Below are positions 33,416 through 43,270 of a DNA stretch of 64,000 nt, in pieces. The notes under the pieces are model-generated. The model did no database searches. It had not been told where the DNA came from and saw only the letters and a list, made by a program, of their open reading frames with translations. The position numbers and the translations under genes were made by a program. Source of the stretch: JAJPXC01 sp964520525. GTDB taxonomy: Bacteria; Bacteroidota; Bacteroidia; Bacteroidales; Muribaculaceae. Each line of letters begins with the position of its first letter. Within the stretch, counting starts at the first letter, position 1. The stretch spans positions 32,471-96,470 of the forward strand of contig CAZFNR010000005.1 in assembly GCA_964520525.1 (NCBI GenBank), written 5' to 3'.

Positions 33416-35755
33416 TTATTTTTTAGAGCGTCGGGTGGTTGCGGAGGAGCGCCGAGTCTTTTTGGGCGCGCTTTCCTGGGTCTTGATAAGTTCCATGCAT
33501 TGCTCTACGGTGAGTTGAGCGGGGTCGTCGATGGTCTTTGGAATCTTGTAGTTTGAGCCTTTGTAGGCTATGTAGGGGCCGTAGCGTCCGTTGAGCACGG
33601 CAAGTTCGGGTTCGGAGTCGAAGCTCTTGATGTGCTTGCGGCTCTCGGTCTCGCGTTTGGCTTTTATGATCTCTTCGGCTTCTTCAAGTGTGATGGTAGT
33701 CGGGGAGATTTCTTTGGGTATTGATGCGAATTTGCCGTCGTGCTTGACGTAGGGGCCGAATCGGCCGATGGCTACGCTGACATCTTTCCCCTCGAACTCG
33801 CCGAGATGGCGCGGGAACTCAAAGAGTTTCAACGCTTCCTCAAGGGTAATGGTGGCGACCGACTGATTTTTTTGGAGAGAAGCGAACTGTGGTTTTTCGT
33901 CGCCGTCGCCGTCGCCAATCTGCACGAGTGGTCCGAATCGGCCTATCTTGACCGATACTTGGCGGCCTGTCGCGGGGTCGTAGCCGAGCACGCGTTCGCC
34001 CACTTTGTGTTCGAGCCTCATGTTCATGGTCTTGTCGACAACGGGGTGGAACATATCGTAAAATTCCTTTATCTCGTCGGTCCACGGGAGTTCGCCCCGT
34101 GCTATGTCGTCAAATTTCTCTTCGATTCGTGCTGTGAAGTTGTAGTCGAGGATTTCGGGGAAATATCGGGTGAGGAAGTCGTTGACTATGACGCCAATGT
34201 CGGTGGGTATCAGTTTTCCTTTTTCGGCTCCGACGGTCTCGCTTTTTGTGCGCTGGCTGATTTTGCCATCTTTGAGGGTCAGTGTGACAAAGTCGCGTTT
34301 GGAGCCTGGGCGTTCACCCTTTTCGACATATTCGCGTTGCTGGATGGTTGAGATTGTCGGTGCGTAGGTCGAGGGGCGGCCTATGCCAAGTTCTTCCATT
34401 TTTTTCACGAGTGACGCTTCGGTGTATCGCGGCGGTTGCTGTGTGAACCGCTGCACGGCTTGGATTTCGACGGCTTTCATGTGGTCGCCGATTGCCATGG
34501 CCGGTAGTCGCGTTGTCGCGTCGGCGTTGTCGTTGTCGTCGTCGCGGCTCTCGATGTAGACGGATAGGAATCCGTCGAATTTGATGACTTCGCCGGTGGC
34601 TATGAATCGGGTGTCGTCGTCGGCGTTTATGTCGACTGTTGTTTTCTCGATTTCGGCGTCGGCCATCTGGCTTGCGATTGTGCGTTTCCAGATTAGCGAG
34701 TACAATCGGTTTTCCTGTGCCGTTCCGTTGATTTCTGTCTGGTTGATATGTGTTGGGCGAATCGCTTCGTGGGCTTCTTGAGCTCCTTTTGAGTTGGTGT
34801 GGTAGTGTCGCACCTTTAGGTAGCGTTCGCCGAGAGTTTCTTTTATCTGTGACGATATGGTGTTTATGGCGAGAGCCGACAGGTTGACCGAGTCGGTACG
34901 CATATAAGTTATGTGTCCGGCTTCATATAGTCGCTGTGCTACCATCATAGTCTGCGACACGGTGAAACCGAGTTTGCGCGCGGCTTCCTGCTGCAGAGTG
35001 GAAGTGGTGAATGGGGGCGCGGGCGATTTTTTGAGCGGCTTGACATTGATGGCCGTTACGCTGAAGTCGCTGCCGGCGCATTTGTCGAGCAAAGCCTTTG
35101 CTGCATCTTCGTCGGGGAGGCGGTGGGCAAGCTCGGCTTTGACTTGAGAGCCTGAGATGGTGTCGAAGGTGCCTGTCGCGCGGAAATAAGGTTCGCTGAC
35201 AAAGCCTTTTATCTCGTTTTCGCGCTCCACGATGAGTCTGACTGCCACGGACTGCACGCGGCCAGCCGAGAGAGCGGGCTTGATTTTGCGCCATAGCACC
35301 GGCGACAGTTCAAATCCGACGATGCGGTCAATCACGCGGCGCGCCTGCTGCGCGTCGACGCAGTTGCGGTCAATCACGCGCGGGTTGGCGATTGCGTTGA
35401 GTATGGCGTTTTTGGTGATTTCGTGGAAAACAATGCGTTTGGTGGTGTCGGGGTTAAGCCCGAGGACCTCTGACAGGTGCCAGGCGATAGCTTCACCCTC
35501 GCGGTCCTCATCGGAAGCGAGCCATACGGTTTCGGCTGCGGCAGCCGCTTTTTTGAGTTCTTTTACGAGGTCTTTCTTGTCGTCGGGGATTTCGTAGATG
35601 GGTGTGAACCCGTCTTCGACGTCGATGCTGAAATTCTTTTTGCGCAAGTCGCGGATGTGTCCGTAACTCGACATTACTTTGAAGTCTTTACCGAGAAATT
35701 TTTCGATGGTTTTGGCTTTGGCCGGTGACTCGACTATTACAAGATTTTTCAGCAT
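33416..35755 (-). CDS. topA: DNA topoisomerase I (type IA)
   Basis: Relaxes negative supercoils. 779 residues. An N-terminal TOPRIM domain starts LKNLVIVESPAKAKTIEKFL and contains SDEDREGEAIAWHL (81-94). The active-site Tyr284 is in TYMRTDS. Instead of zinc fingers, the C-terminus has three short topoisomerase C-repeats (VSVKIGRFGPLVQIGDG, VSVAIGRFGPYVKHDGKFAS, LAVLNGRYGPYIAYKGSNYK) and a basic Ser/Arg/Lys tail, as in many Bacteroidetes. Confidence 0.97.
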   Translation of the reverse strand: MLKNLVIVESPAKAKTIEKFLGKDFKVMSSYGHIRDLRKKNFSIDVEDGFTPIYEIPDDKKDLVKELKKAAAAAETVWLASDEDREGEAIAWHLSEVLGLNPDTTKRIVFHEITKNAILNAIANPRVIDRNCVDAQQARRVIDRIVGFELSPVLWRKIKPALSAGRVQSVAVRLIVERENEIKGFVSEPYFRATGTFDTISGSQVKAELAHRLPDEDAAKALLDKCAGSDFSVTAINVKPLKKSPAPPFTTSTLQQEAARKLGFTVSQTMMVAQRLYEAGHITYMRTDSVNLSALAINTISSQIKETLGERYLKVRHYHTNSKGAQEAHEAIRPTHINQTEINGTAQENRLYSLIWKRTIASQMADAEIEKTTVDINADDDTRFIATGEVIKFDGFLSVYIESRDDDNDNADATTRLPAMAIGDHMKAVEIQAVQRFTQQPPRYTEASLVKKMEELGIGRPSTYAPTISTIQQREYVEKGERPGSKRDFVTLTLKDGKISQRTKSETVGAEKGKLIPTDIGVIVNDFLTRYFPEILDYNFTARIEEKFDDIARGELPWTDEIKEFYDMFHPVVDKTMNMRLEHKVGERVLGYDPATGRQVSVKIGRFGPLVQIGDGDGDEKPQFASLQKNQSVATITLEEALKLFEFPRHLGEFEGKDVSVAIGRFGPYVKHDGKFASIPKEISPTTITLEEAEEIIKAKRETESRKHIKSFDSEPELAVLNGRYGPYIAYKGSNYKIPKTIDDPAQLTVEQCMELIKTQESAPKKTRRSSATTRRSKK

Positions 35756-35784
35756 TGTTGTCGTTTTGATGAATTTTTTCGTTG

Positions 35785-35792
35785 CAAAGGTA
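35785..35792 (-). promoter_or_regulatory. Candidate -7 element (TACCTTTG) for topA
   Basis: Exact TAnnTTTG match 29 bases before the topA ATG. No TTG at the -33 position. Confidence 0.5.
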
Positions 35793-35871
35793 GGGATTTT
35801 CTATGATTTATTGTCTTGATTGACGCATTTGTACCCTAATTGTTGTGCGTCGGGGGGGTGGGGAGCTGTGG

Positions 35872-36837
35872 TCAGAATACCAGGCCGACGTTGTCAATCC
35901 AGAGGGTTAGCCCAAGAGTGCCGATATAGGCAGTGCCGCTCGCCGCAGATGCCATCATGAGCATATGGGTGGGTGTCGCGTCGGGGTCGTCCCATCCTAT
36001 TTCCTGCACCGGGACCATCTTTCCTTTTGAGTTTTTGGCATAGTAGGCTTTTTCGCCGGTAATCAGACCCATCCAAGGTTTGTACCAGCTCTCTTTGGAG
36101 ATGTCGCCATAGTGTATGGGTAGTTTGTGGGCGTTGACCCATCCCGGGGTGGAAGCTCCGTAACGCTCGCGGCCGGTGCCCACGCGTTTGGCGTAGATGT
36201 TGCCGTCGGCGTCTTCCCATCGGCGTTGCAGTATAATGAAAATTTCGGCGTTTTCGTGCCCTTTCAACGTCTTTTTCTTGCCGAATCCGCTTGAGTAGGT
36301 GCGCTCGTTGGTTGATGGCATAGTGACTTTGTAGTCATAGCGCAATGCTTTGGGCCGGCGGGTGAACGGCACACCCATTTCAAGTTTGCTGTAGGGGTCG
36401 GAGGTGGATTTTACCGGTTCCTGGAACTCGCCGAGGAATATGGAGCCAGCGACGAGCACGTCGATGTTTATGATGCCCGCGGCTTTGCAGTGTTCCATTA
36501 TTGTTGTCAGCTTGCAGCATTTGTTGCCGCCAGAGCGCACGTCGGGGAACACGGCGTTGCTCCCCTTGACCACGCCCATGACGTTGGCGAGGACGTTGGA
36601 TGTGGCCCATGGCGAGCCTCCTTCGTTTTTGTAGGGGATATTGCCTTCGACGGTGTGGGTCGGGGCTATCTCATATAGGGTTTTCTTGTTTCCTCCGATG
36701 ATACGCGATTCTGGGATGATTCGTGTCACCCACTGCTCGAAGTTGCCGAATTTGATTGGCTCGAAAGTTTCGCCGAAAGCTGAGCAGATTCCACAAACGA
36801 TGGTTATGGAGAGCGTCAAGAGATGTTTGGTGGCCAT
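35872..36837 (-). CDS. Secreted PCMD-domain protein
   Basis: A 321-residue exported protein. Signal peptide of about 22 residues (LLTLSITIVCGICSAFG). The body resembles the PCMD domain (putative carbohydrate metabolism domain) found in Bacteroidetes surface proteins: GSPWATSNVLANVMGVVKGS, GIINIDVLVAGSIFLGEFQE, RRPKALRYDYKV and LTLWIDNVGLVF at the C-terminus. This suggests a jelly-roll surface domain, but the ligand is unknown. It lacks the usual lipoprotein Cys and any adjacent SusC/D pair. It is a single-gene unit. Confidence 0.75.
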   Translation of the reverse strand: MATKHLLTLSITIVCGICSAFGETFEPIKFGNFEQWVTRIIPESRIIGGNKKTLYEIAPTHTVEGNIPYKNEGGSPWATSNVLANVMGVVKGSNAVFPDVRSGGNKCCKLTTIMEHCKAAGIINIDVLVAGSIFLGEFQEPVKSTSDPYSKLEMGVPFTRRPKALRYDYKVTMPSTNERTYSSGFGKKKTLKGHENAEIFIILQRRWEDADGNIYAKRVGTGRERYGASTPGWVNAHKLPIHYGDISKESWYKPWMGLITGEKAYYAKNSKGKMVPVQEIGWDDPDATPTHMLMMASAASGTAYIGTLGLTLWIDNVGLVF

Positions 36838-36889
36838 AATGCAAAATTTAAATCAATTGTACTGATGAGCATACAAACCGCGAAGATAG

Positions 36890-36897
36890 CAAATTTA
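36890..36897 (-). promoter_or_regulatory. Candidate -7 element (TAAATTTG) for the PCMD gene
   Basis: Exact TAnnTTTG match 52 bases before the ATG, just past the mdh terminator. No -33 TTG. Confidence 0.4.
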
Positions 36898-36910
36898 ATT
36901 AGGCGAGCAT

Positions 36911-36945
36911 AAAAAAAGCGGCTTCGCCGAGAGGAGAAGCCGCTT
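36911..36945 (-). terminator. Rho-independent terminator after mdh
   Basis: A 10-bp perfect stem (AAGCGGCTTC/GAAGCCGCTT) with a 10-base loop, followed on the minus strand by seven T. It lies 53 bases after the mdh stop. Confidence 0.9.
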
Positions 36946-36998
36946 AACAAGCTATAAATAATGTGTATTAAGCTCGAAATGGATAAGAATGAGGCGGA

Positions 36999-37937
36999 TT
37001 ATGCCAAAGCTGCCGTGAGGGCCTCGTTGGTCTTGTGGACAGCTTCCGCGCTTTTGTGGAACAGAGCTTTTTCGTCGTCGTTGAGGTCAAATTCGACGAT
37101 TTTCTCAATGCCGTTCTTTCCGAGGATGCAGGGCACGCCGATGCAGAGGTCTTTTTCGCCGTATTCGCCGTCGAGAAGCGCAGAGCAGGGGATGAGTTTC
37201 TTCTGGTCGTGGATGACAGCGGCAGCGACTTGAGCAGCGGCGGCGCCGGGAGCGTACCATGCGGAAGTGCCGAGGAGTTTAGTGAGCGTAGCACCGCCAA
37301 CCATAGTGTCGGCAGCGACTTTTTCGAGCTGCTCGGCGGGGAGGAGTGTAGAAGCGGGCAGGCCGCGGTAGGCTGCGAAACGGGTGAGGGGAATCATCGT
37401 GGTATCGCCGTGACCGCCGATAACGATGCCTTCAACCTCGGTGGCGTTTGCGCCGAGCGCTTGGCTGAGGAAGAATTTGAAACGAGCGCTGTCGAGCGCG
37501 CCGCCCATGCCGATGATGCGGTTTTTGGGGAGTCCGCTGGTTTTGTGGATGAGGTAGGTCATGGTGTCCATGGGGTTAGACACGCAGATGATTACGGCGT
37601 TGGGCGAGTATTTGAGTACGCTTGAAGATACTTGCTTAACGATTCCGGCGTTCACTCCGATTAGCTCTTCGCGGGTCATGCCGGGCTTGCGGGGGATACC
37701 TGAAGTGATGACAACGACGTCGCTGTTGGCTGTCTTTTCGTAGTCGTTGGTGACTCCTGTGAGACGGGTGTTGATGTTGAGGATGTTGGCTGTCTGCATG
37801 ATGTCCATAGCCTTGCCCTCAGAGAGACCTTCTTTGATGTCGATGAGCACAACCTCGTCGGCTACACCTGTTGTTACTAATACGTTAGCGCAAGTAGCAC
37901 CTACGTTGCCTGCGCCTACAACTGTTACCTTTGACAT
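36999..37937 (-). CDS. mdh: Malate dehydrogenase
   Basis: NAD-dependent interconversion of malate and oxaloacetate. 312 residues of the LDH-like MDH group. NAD loop VVGAGNVGATCANVL (6-20), ribose-binding Asp33 (LIDIKEG), substrate Arg in GIPRKPGMTREEL, NPMDTMTYLI, and catalytic His176 in GGHGDTTMIPLTRF. Arg at the substrate-specificity position supports malate rather than lactate. Own promoter and terminator. Confidence 0.96.
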   Translation of the reverse strand: MSKVTVVGAGNVGATCANVLVTTGVADEVVLIDIKEGLSEGKAMDIMQTANILNINTRLTGVTNDYEKTANSDVVVITSGIPRKPGMTREELIGVNAGIVKQVSSSVLKYSPNAVIICVSNPMDTMTYLIHKTSGLPKNRIIGMGGALDSARFKFFLSQALGANATEVEGIVIGGHGDTTMIPLTRFAAYRGLPASTLLPAEQLEKVAADTMVGGATLTKLLGTSAWYAPGAAAAQVAAAVIHDQKKLIPCSALLDGEYGEKDLCIGVPCILGKNGIEKIVEFDLNDDEKALFHKSAEAVHKTNEALTAALA

Positions 37938-37977
37938 AGTTATATTGCGTTTAAACGTTTATTGGTTTTATAAAGCG

Positions 37978-38008
37978 CAAATTTAGTGAAATTTTTACAT
38001 CTCCCCAA
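37978..38008 (-). promoter_or_regulatory. Promoter of mdh
   Basis: -33 TTG (38006-38008), 20-base spacer, -7 TAAATTTG (37978-37985), 40 bases before the ATG. Confidence 0.6.
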
Positions 38009-38072
38009 TAATTGGCGCAATTGTTTTCGCGGTGTTTTTTCAGAAAACCGGGGAAAGTGAAAACGGTGGTGG

Positions 38073-38579
38073 TCAGAGGCGGTAAAGGAGCGCGACGGCT
38101 TGGGCTGCGATGCCTTCGCGTCGGCCTGTGAAGCCGAGGTGTTCGGTTGTTGTGGCTTTGACCGAGATTTGCGCGATGTCGATGCCGAGGTCGTCGGCGA
38201 TGTTGGCTCTCATCTGTTGGATATAGGGGAGCATTTTCGGGGCTTGCGCTATGACGGTTATGTCGACGTTGGCGGCCGCGTATCCCTGCTCGGCGACGAG
38301 TCTCGCCACCTCGCGCAGCAGCCGGCGAGAGTCGGCTCCTTTGTAGGCGGGGTCGGTGTCGGGGAAATGGTATCCGATGTCGCGCAGTGCGACGGCTCCG
38401 AGCATGGCGTCGCAGAGGGCGTGGAGAGCCACGTCGGCGTCGCTGTGGCCGAGTAGCCCTCGGTCGTGGGGTATTTTGACACCGCAAATCCAAAGCTCGC
38501 GCCCGGGTGAGAATGCGTGCACGTCAAATCCCGAGCCTATGCGGAATGGGAGGGGTGGTGTTGTGGCGTTGTCGCTCAT
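38073..38579 (-). CDS. ispF: 2-C-methyl-D-erythritol 2,4-cyclodiphosphate synthase (IspF)
   Basis: Fifth step of the MEP isoprenoid pathway, a trimeric Zn enzyme. 168 residues. Metal site in GSGFDVHAFSPGR (Asp and His), then HSDADVALHALCDAMLGA, the flexible substrate segment DIGYHFPDTDPAYKGADS, and the C-terminal KATTTEHLGFTGRREGIAAQ. Its ATG overlaps the porV stop (ATGA), so it is translated behind porV. Confidence 0.96.
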   Translation of the reverse strand: MSDNATTPPLPFRIGSGFDVHAFSPGRELWICGVKIPHDRGLLGHSDADVALHALCDAMLGAVALRDIGYHFPDTDPAYKGADSRRLLREVARLVAEQGYAAANVDITVIAQAPKMLPYIQQMRANIADDLGIDIAQISVKATTTEHLGFTGRREGIAAQAVALLYRL

Positions 38580-39784
38580 CGTTTGCGTCCGAAAATTTCT
38601 TTCAGGCCGTCCATGTCGAATGTCAGCGAGAAGCGTAGCGTCTGGTCGAGGGGTGAAGTCTGAGCGGTGGCGAGCATATATGACGCGTCGAGGCGCACCA
38701 CGTTGAGCGAGAATCCGGCACCGAGCGAGAAGTATTTGCGGTTGCCTTTGAACTCGTTTTCATAAAAATAACCTGCGCGTACAAAAAATTGGTTGTTGTA
38801 GGCGTATTCGGCGCCGAACGAGAGGTTTATTTCGCGCAGTTCCTCTTTGGCTCCGCCGGGAGCGTCGCTGAATGACTTGAATATGCCGGTGATTGGCGAC
38901 ATATTTTCCCACTCTTCGAGGGCGTCGAGGTAGGCTTGTTGCCCCTCGGTGTCGTCGGGGTAGTCACTCTCGCGCGGCTTGGCCGGGACGAGCAGCTTGT
39001 TGGCGTCGAGCGAGAGGGCCAAGGTGTGGTAGTCGGCCAGGGGGAACATGAACATTGTGCCGATGCGGAGGTTGGTGGGGAGGAAAGCGGGGTCTTCGCC
39101 GTTGTTGTATGACACTTTTGTTCCGATGTTGGAGATGTCCCAACCCCATGACCATTGGCATTCGTTGCGTCCGACGATGGGGTAGGTGGTGAAGTATCCG
39201 GAGATGTCGGCAGAGAACGCCGAAGCGCCGGAAGTGTTGTCGCCTGCGTATGAGTCAGAGAACCCGAGGTCGGAATAAATGTAGCGGAACACGACACCCA
39301 TCGAGAACTTTTCGGAAAGTTTGCGGGAGTAGCCGAGGTCAAACGCCATTTCGTAGGGGTTGAGCGATTGTGCCGCCTGCCCCGATACTTCGCTTGTGGT
39401 TACCTCGCCGAGCGAGAAATAGCGCAGAGATGCCGATATGGCTTGGTTGTCGTTGCTGCCTATCTTCCAGTAGCCCGACAGGTTGGCGAGGAAGATGTCG
39501 TTGACGAGTTTGCGCAACCAGGGGGTGTAGCTGAGCGAGAAGCCTCCGCGGCTGTAGGCGAAAGCGTATTTTGAGGGGTTCCAGTACTGGGAGTTGCAGT
39601 CGGGGTCGGTGGCGGCGCCGAGGTCGCCCATTGATGCGCCGCGCGCGTCGGGGGCGATGCTGAGCGATGTGACACCGGTCTGGATGGGGTTGAACTCGTT
39701 TTTGTCCTGAGCCGATGCGGCCGAGACGGCGGAGAGTAACGCCAATCCTAATATCGTCAGATATTTACATAGATGCTTAATCAT
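38576..39784 (-). CDS. porV: Type IX secretion outer-membrane protein PorV
   Basis: FadL-like beta-barrel that carries type IX cargo to the PorU sortase at the cell surface. 402 residues from the ATG at 39784; an 18-codon longer frame begins with a weak start and would bury the signal peptide. Signal peptide YLTILGLALLSAVSAASAQ, then the family N-terminus NPIQTGVTSLSIAPDARGAS and DPDCNSQYWNPSKYAF. C-terminal strands run to LRFSLTFDMDGLKEIFGRKR. In many relatives porV sits next to porU; here sufSDCB and cvpA lie between it and a PorU-like gene. Confidence 0.92.
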   Translation of the reverse strand: MIKHLCKYLTILGLALLSAVSAASAQDKNEFNPIQTGVTSLSIAPDARGASMGDLGAATDPDCNSQYWNPSKYAFAYSRGGFSLSYTPWLRKLVNDIFLANLSGYWKIGSNDNQAISASLRYFSLGEVTTSEVSGQAAQSLNPYEMAFDLGYSRKLSEKFSMGVVFRYIYSDLGFSDSYAGDNTSGASAFSADISGYFTTYPIVGRNECQWSWGWDISNIGTKVSYNNGEDPAFLPTNLRIGTMFMFPLADYHTLALSLDANKLLVPAKPRESDYPDDTEGQQAYLDALEEWENMSPITGIFKSFSDAPGGAKEELREINLSFGAEYAYNNQFFVRAGYFYENEFKGNRKYFSLGAGFSLNVVRLDASYMLATAQTSPLDQTLRFSLTFDMDGLKEIFGRKR

Positions 39785-39809
39785 AGTCTTGGTGAATAGT
39801 GTGGTATAT

Positions 39810-39838
39810 GTGGCGAGGGCGTTTCGGTTGCCCTCCAC
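39810..39838 (-). other. Hairpin in the gap between sufS and porV
   Basis: A GAGGGC/GCCCTC stem, extended by GTG/CAC past a one-base bulge, with a 9-base loop, 26 bases before the porV ATG. No T-tract follows, so a leader structure or partial processing site is more likely than a terminator. Confidence 0.4.
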
Positions 39839-39872
39839 AAACTAATAACTGATAATATGTTGAATTATTGTG

Positions 39873-41093
39873 TCAGCCGAGCATGGGTATGACGCGGTTG
39901 AGTGCCGCGATGAACGCGTCGGCTTCGTCGCGGGTGTTGTAGAGAGCGAACGATGCTCTGACCGTGCCCTCGGTGCCGAGCGCCTCCATTAGCGGCTGTG
40001 CGCAGTGGTGGCCTGTGCGAACGGCTATCCCGAGCTTGTCGAGAAGCATCCCCATATCGTAGTGGTGCTCGTTGCCGACCAGGAACGATATGATTGCCGC
40101 CTTGCCGGGAGTTGTGCCGAAAATCCTCATTCCCTTTATCTCCATCATGCGTTCTGTGGTGTAGGTCAGCAGGTCATGTTCATGAGCGGCAATGGCCTCT
40201 ATGCCAATGCCGTCGATATAGTCGATGGCTTTTGATATTGCGGCTATCCCTACGAAGTCGGGGGTGCCGGCCTCGAATTTGAACGGCAGCTCGGCGAAAG
40301 TCGTGTGCTTGAACGATACGTGGCCTATCATCTCGCCGCCGCCTTGATAGGGAGGCATCTTTTCAAGCAGTTCGCGTCGGCCATAAAGAACGCCTACCCC
40401 GGTGGGACCGTACATTTTGTGTGCTGAAAACGCGTAGAAGTCAGCGTCGAGCGCGGTGACATCGACTTTGAGGTGTGACGCGGCTTGTGCGCCGTCGATT
40501 ACCGCTATCGCTCCGTGGCGATGGGCCTCCTCTATTATCTGTTTGACAGGGTTGACAGTGCCGAGGACGTTGGAGACGTGGCAGATGCTCACGATGCGTG
40601 TGCGCTCGTTGAACAATGCCCGGTAGGCATCCATGTCGAGCGCGCCGTCGGGAAGCATCGGCACCACCCTGATGACCACTTTTTTACGCTGCCGCAATAG
40701 TTGCCAGGGGACGATGTTGGCGTGGTGCTCCATGACCGACAGGATGATTTCGTCGCCGTCGTTGAGAAGCTCGCCGTATGATGCCGCCACAAGGTTGATT
40801 GCTTCGGTTGTGCCTCTGGTGAAAATCACCGACTGTGCCGACGGGGCATTGATGAACCTGCGCACCTTCTCGCGGCTCTGTTCCTGAAGGTCGGTGGCCT
40901 CTTGCGACAGGGTGTGTACGCCGCGGTGCACGTTGGCTTTGGTGTTGTAGTACATCCTCGTTATCTCGTCGACGACTTGTCGCGGGGTTTGTGAGGTGGC
41001 GGTGTTGTCGAGGTAGACCAACGGTCGACCATAGACCTTGCGGCCAAGTATCGGGAAATCCTCTCTCACGGAGGTTACATCATAGTCGTTCAT
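39873..41093 (-). CDS. sufS: SufS-type cysteine desulfurase
   Basis: PLP enzyme that releases sulphur from cysteine for Fe-S assembly. 406 residues, group II. PLP-binding Lys226 lies in FYAFSAHKMYGPTGVG. The catalytic Cys364 is in RTGHHCAQPLMEALG, the SufS/CsdA-type loop. MEHHANIVPW and GAQAASHLKVDV are further family motifs. It overlaps the end of sufD by 14 bases. No sufE or sufU accessory gene is in the window. Confidence 0.96.
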   Translation of the reverse strand: MNDYDVTSVREDFPILGRKVYGRPLVYLDNTATSQTPRQVVDEITRMYYNTKANVHRGVHTLSQEATDLQEQSREKVRRFINAPSAQSVIFTRGTTEAINLVAASYGELLNDGDEIILSVMEHHANIVPWQLLRQRKKVVIRVVPMLPDGALDMDAYRALFNERTRIVSICHVSNVLGTVNPVKQIIEEAHRHGAIAVIDGAQAASHLKVDVTALDADFYAFSAHKMYGPTGVGVLYGRRELLEKMPPYQGGGEMIGHVSFKHTTFAELPFKFEAGTPDFVGIAAISKAIDYIDGIGIEAIAAHEHDLLTYTTERMMEIKGMRIFGTTPGKAAIISFLVGNEHHYDMGMLLDKLGIAVRTGHHCAQPLMEALGTEGTVRASFALYNTRDEADAFIAALNRVIPMLG

Positions 41094-42453
41094 CGGTCAA
41101 GCAATGAGGTGAGTGGGTTGTCTTGCAATCGACGCAGAGCGCGCGCTCGCCGGTGAAACGCTTTTCGACAAGGTGGCGCAGGCGGTCGCGCAGACCTTCG
41201 AGGTTCACCGTGTCAATGACGTCGACCATGAATGCTTGCATGAGCATCTTGCGGGCTTCGGCGAGTGGTATGCCGCGTGTGCGCATATAAAACAGTGCGT
41301 TCCGATCGAGCTGCCCGGTGGTGGCTCCGTGGCTGCACTTGACGTCGTCGTTGTAGATGAGCAGTTGTGGTTTTGTGTGCATCCGCGCCCGGGTCGACGC
41401 GAGTATGTTGCGGTTTGACTGGTAGGCTTCGGTGAAACGTCCACGGGGTGTGACGGTGATACTCCCCTCAAACGCTCCCGTCGCGTCGTCGTCGAGTACA
41501 TATTTAAACAGCTGGTCGCTGTGGCAACGCTCGGCGCCGTGAATCACCGACGAGCTGTTGTCGGTGTGCATCTTGCCCGTTCCGATGGCCATTCCCGAGA
41601 GTCGTGTCTCGGCTCTGTCGCCTTCGAGACGTATGTCGTAGGCGTTTCGGGTGGTGCCTCCCATCAGTGTGGTGCCGTTTACTGTCAGTTTCGACCCTTT
41701 GTCCTGTCGGGCGTAAAGATGGCTGTCGCGAGATGTGAGCGGCGATGACTCCTCGATGTCGTAGATGCCGACGCTTGACTCGCTGCCGGCGAACACTTCG
41801 ATTACCTGCGATGACAGGTAGCGGCGTTCGCTGTCTTGGGTGTGGTCGCACAGCAGCAGTTCCACCTCGCTGCCCTCGTCGGCGATGAGCAGGACGCGGC
41901 GCGGTGCGAGCAACGGTGTGGGAGAGCTGAAGATGTTGACCACTTGCAGCGGGCGCGTGAGTTTCACGCCGCGTCTCAGGTGGATGAACACGCCGTCTTG
42001 TACGAGCATGGTGTTGAGCGCTACGGCTGTGTCGTCGAGCGGTGCGAGCCGCCCGTAATATTTTTCTACAATTTCGGGATGCTCTTTGGCGGCTTTGGCG
42101 AGCGACATCACCTCGACACCGTCAGGGAGGTTTTTTAGCAGCGACTCGGCGGGGTGGAAGCTGTCGTTGACCACCACAGCCAGCAAGGTGCTGACGTTGG
42201 GGATGTCGCATCGAAACGAGGCTGCGACATCGACCGGAAGTTGCAGCCGTCCCACGTTTACCCCGAAATCGGGAGAGTACATATCATCAATAGAGGTCTT
42301 TTCATAGCCCTCGGTATCGCAGTCGGGGAGCTGTCGGCCCTCGACGGCCTGTCTGGCTGCCGCACGCAAGGCGTTGAGCGCGCCGGCGCTACCTGCGTTG
42401 AGCGCGTCGATGTTCGCGTCAAACAGGTCAATGTATTGGTTTATAGCTCCCAT
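41080..42453 (-). CDS. sufD: Fe-S cluster assembly protein SufD
   Basis: Scaffold partner of SufB in the SufBC2D complex. 457 residues with the right-handed beta-helix core. NRNILASTRARMHTKPQLLI, YNDDVKCSHGATTGQLDRNA and MRTRGIPLAEARKMLMQAF are the diagnostic C-terminal segments. The N-terminal part is less conserved, as usual. It lies 4 bases after sufC. Confidence 0.95.
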   Translation of the reverse strand: MGAINQYIDLFDANIDALNAGSAGALNALRAAARQAVEGRQLPDCDTEGYEKTSIDDMYSPDFGVNVGRLQLPVDVAASFRCDIPNVSTLLAVVVNDSFHPAESLLKNLPDGVEVMSLAKAAKEHPEIVEKYYGRLAPLDDTAVALNTMLVQDGVFIHLRRGVKLTRPLQVVNIFSSPTPLLAPRRVLLIADEGSEVELLLCDHTQDSERRYLSSQVIEVFAGSESSVGIYDIEESSPLTSRDSHLYARQDKGSKLTVNGTTLMGGTTRNAYDIRLEGDRAETRLSGMAIGTGKMHTDNSSSVIHGAERCHSDQLFKYVLDDDATGAFEGSITVTPRGRFTEAYQSNRNILASTRARMHTKPQLLIYNDDVKCSHGATTGQLDRNALFYMRTRGIPLAEARKMLMQAFMVDVIDTVNLEGLRDRLRHLVEKRFTGERALCVDCKTTHSPHCLTDERL

Positions 42454-42457
42454 GGTG

Positions 42458-43222
<765 letters not shown>

Positions 43223-43270
43223 ATCGATAATATGCGGTTGTTGCTGTTCAATGATTATGTTGCGTGAGAC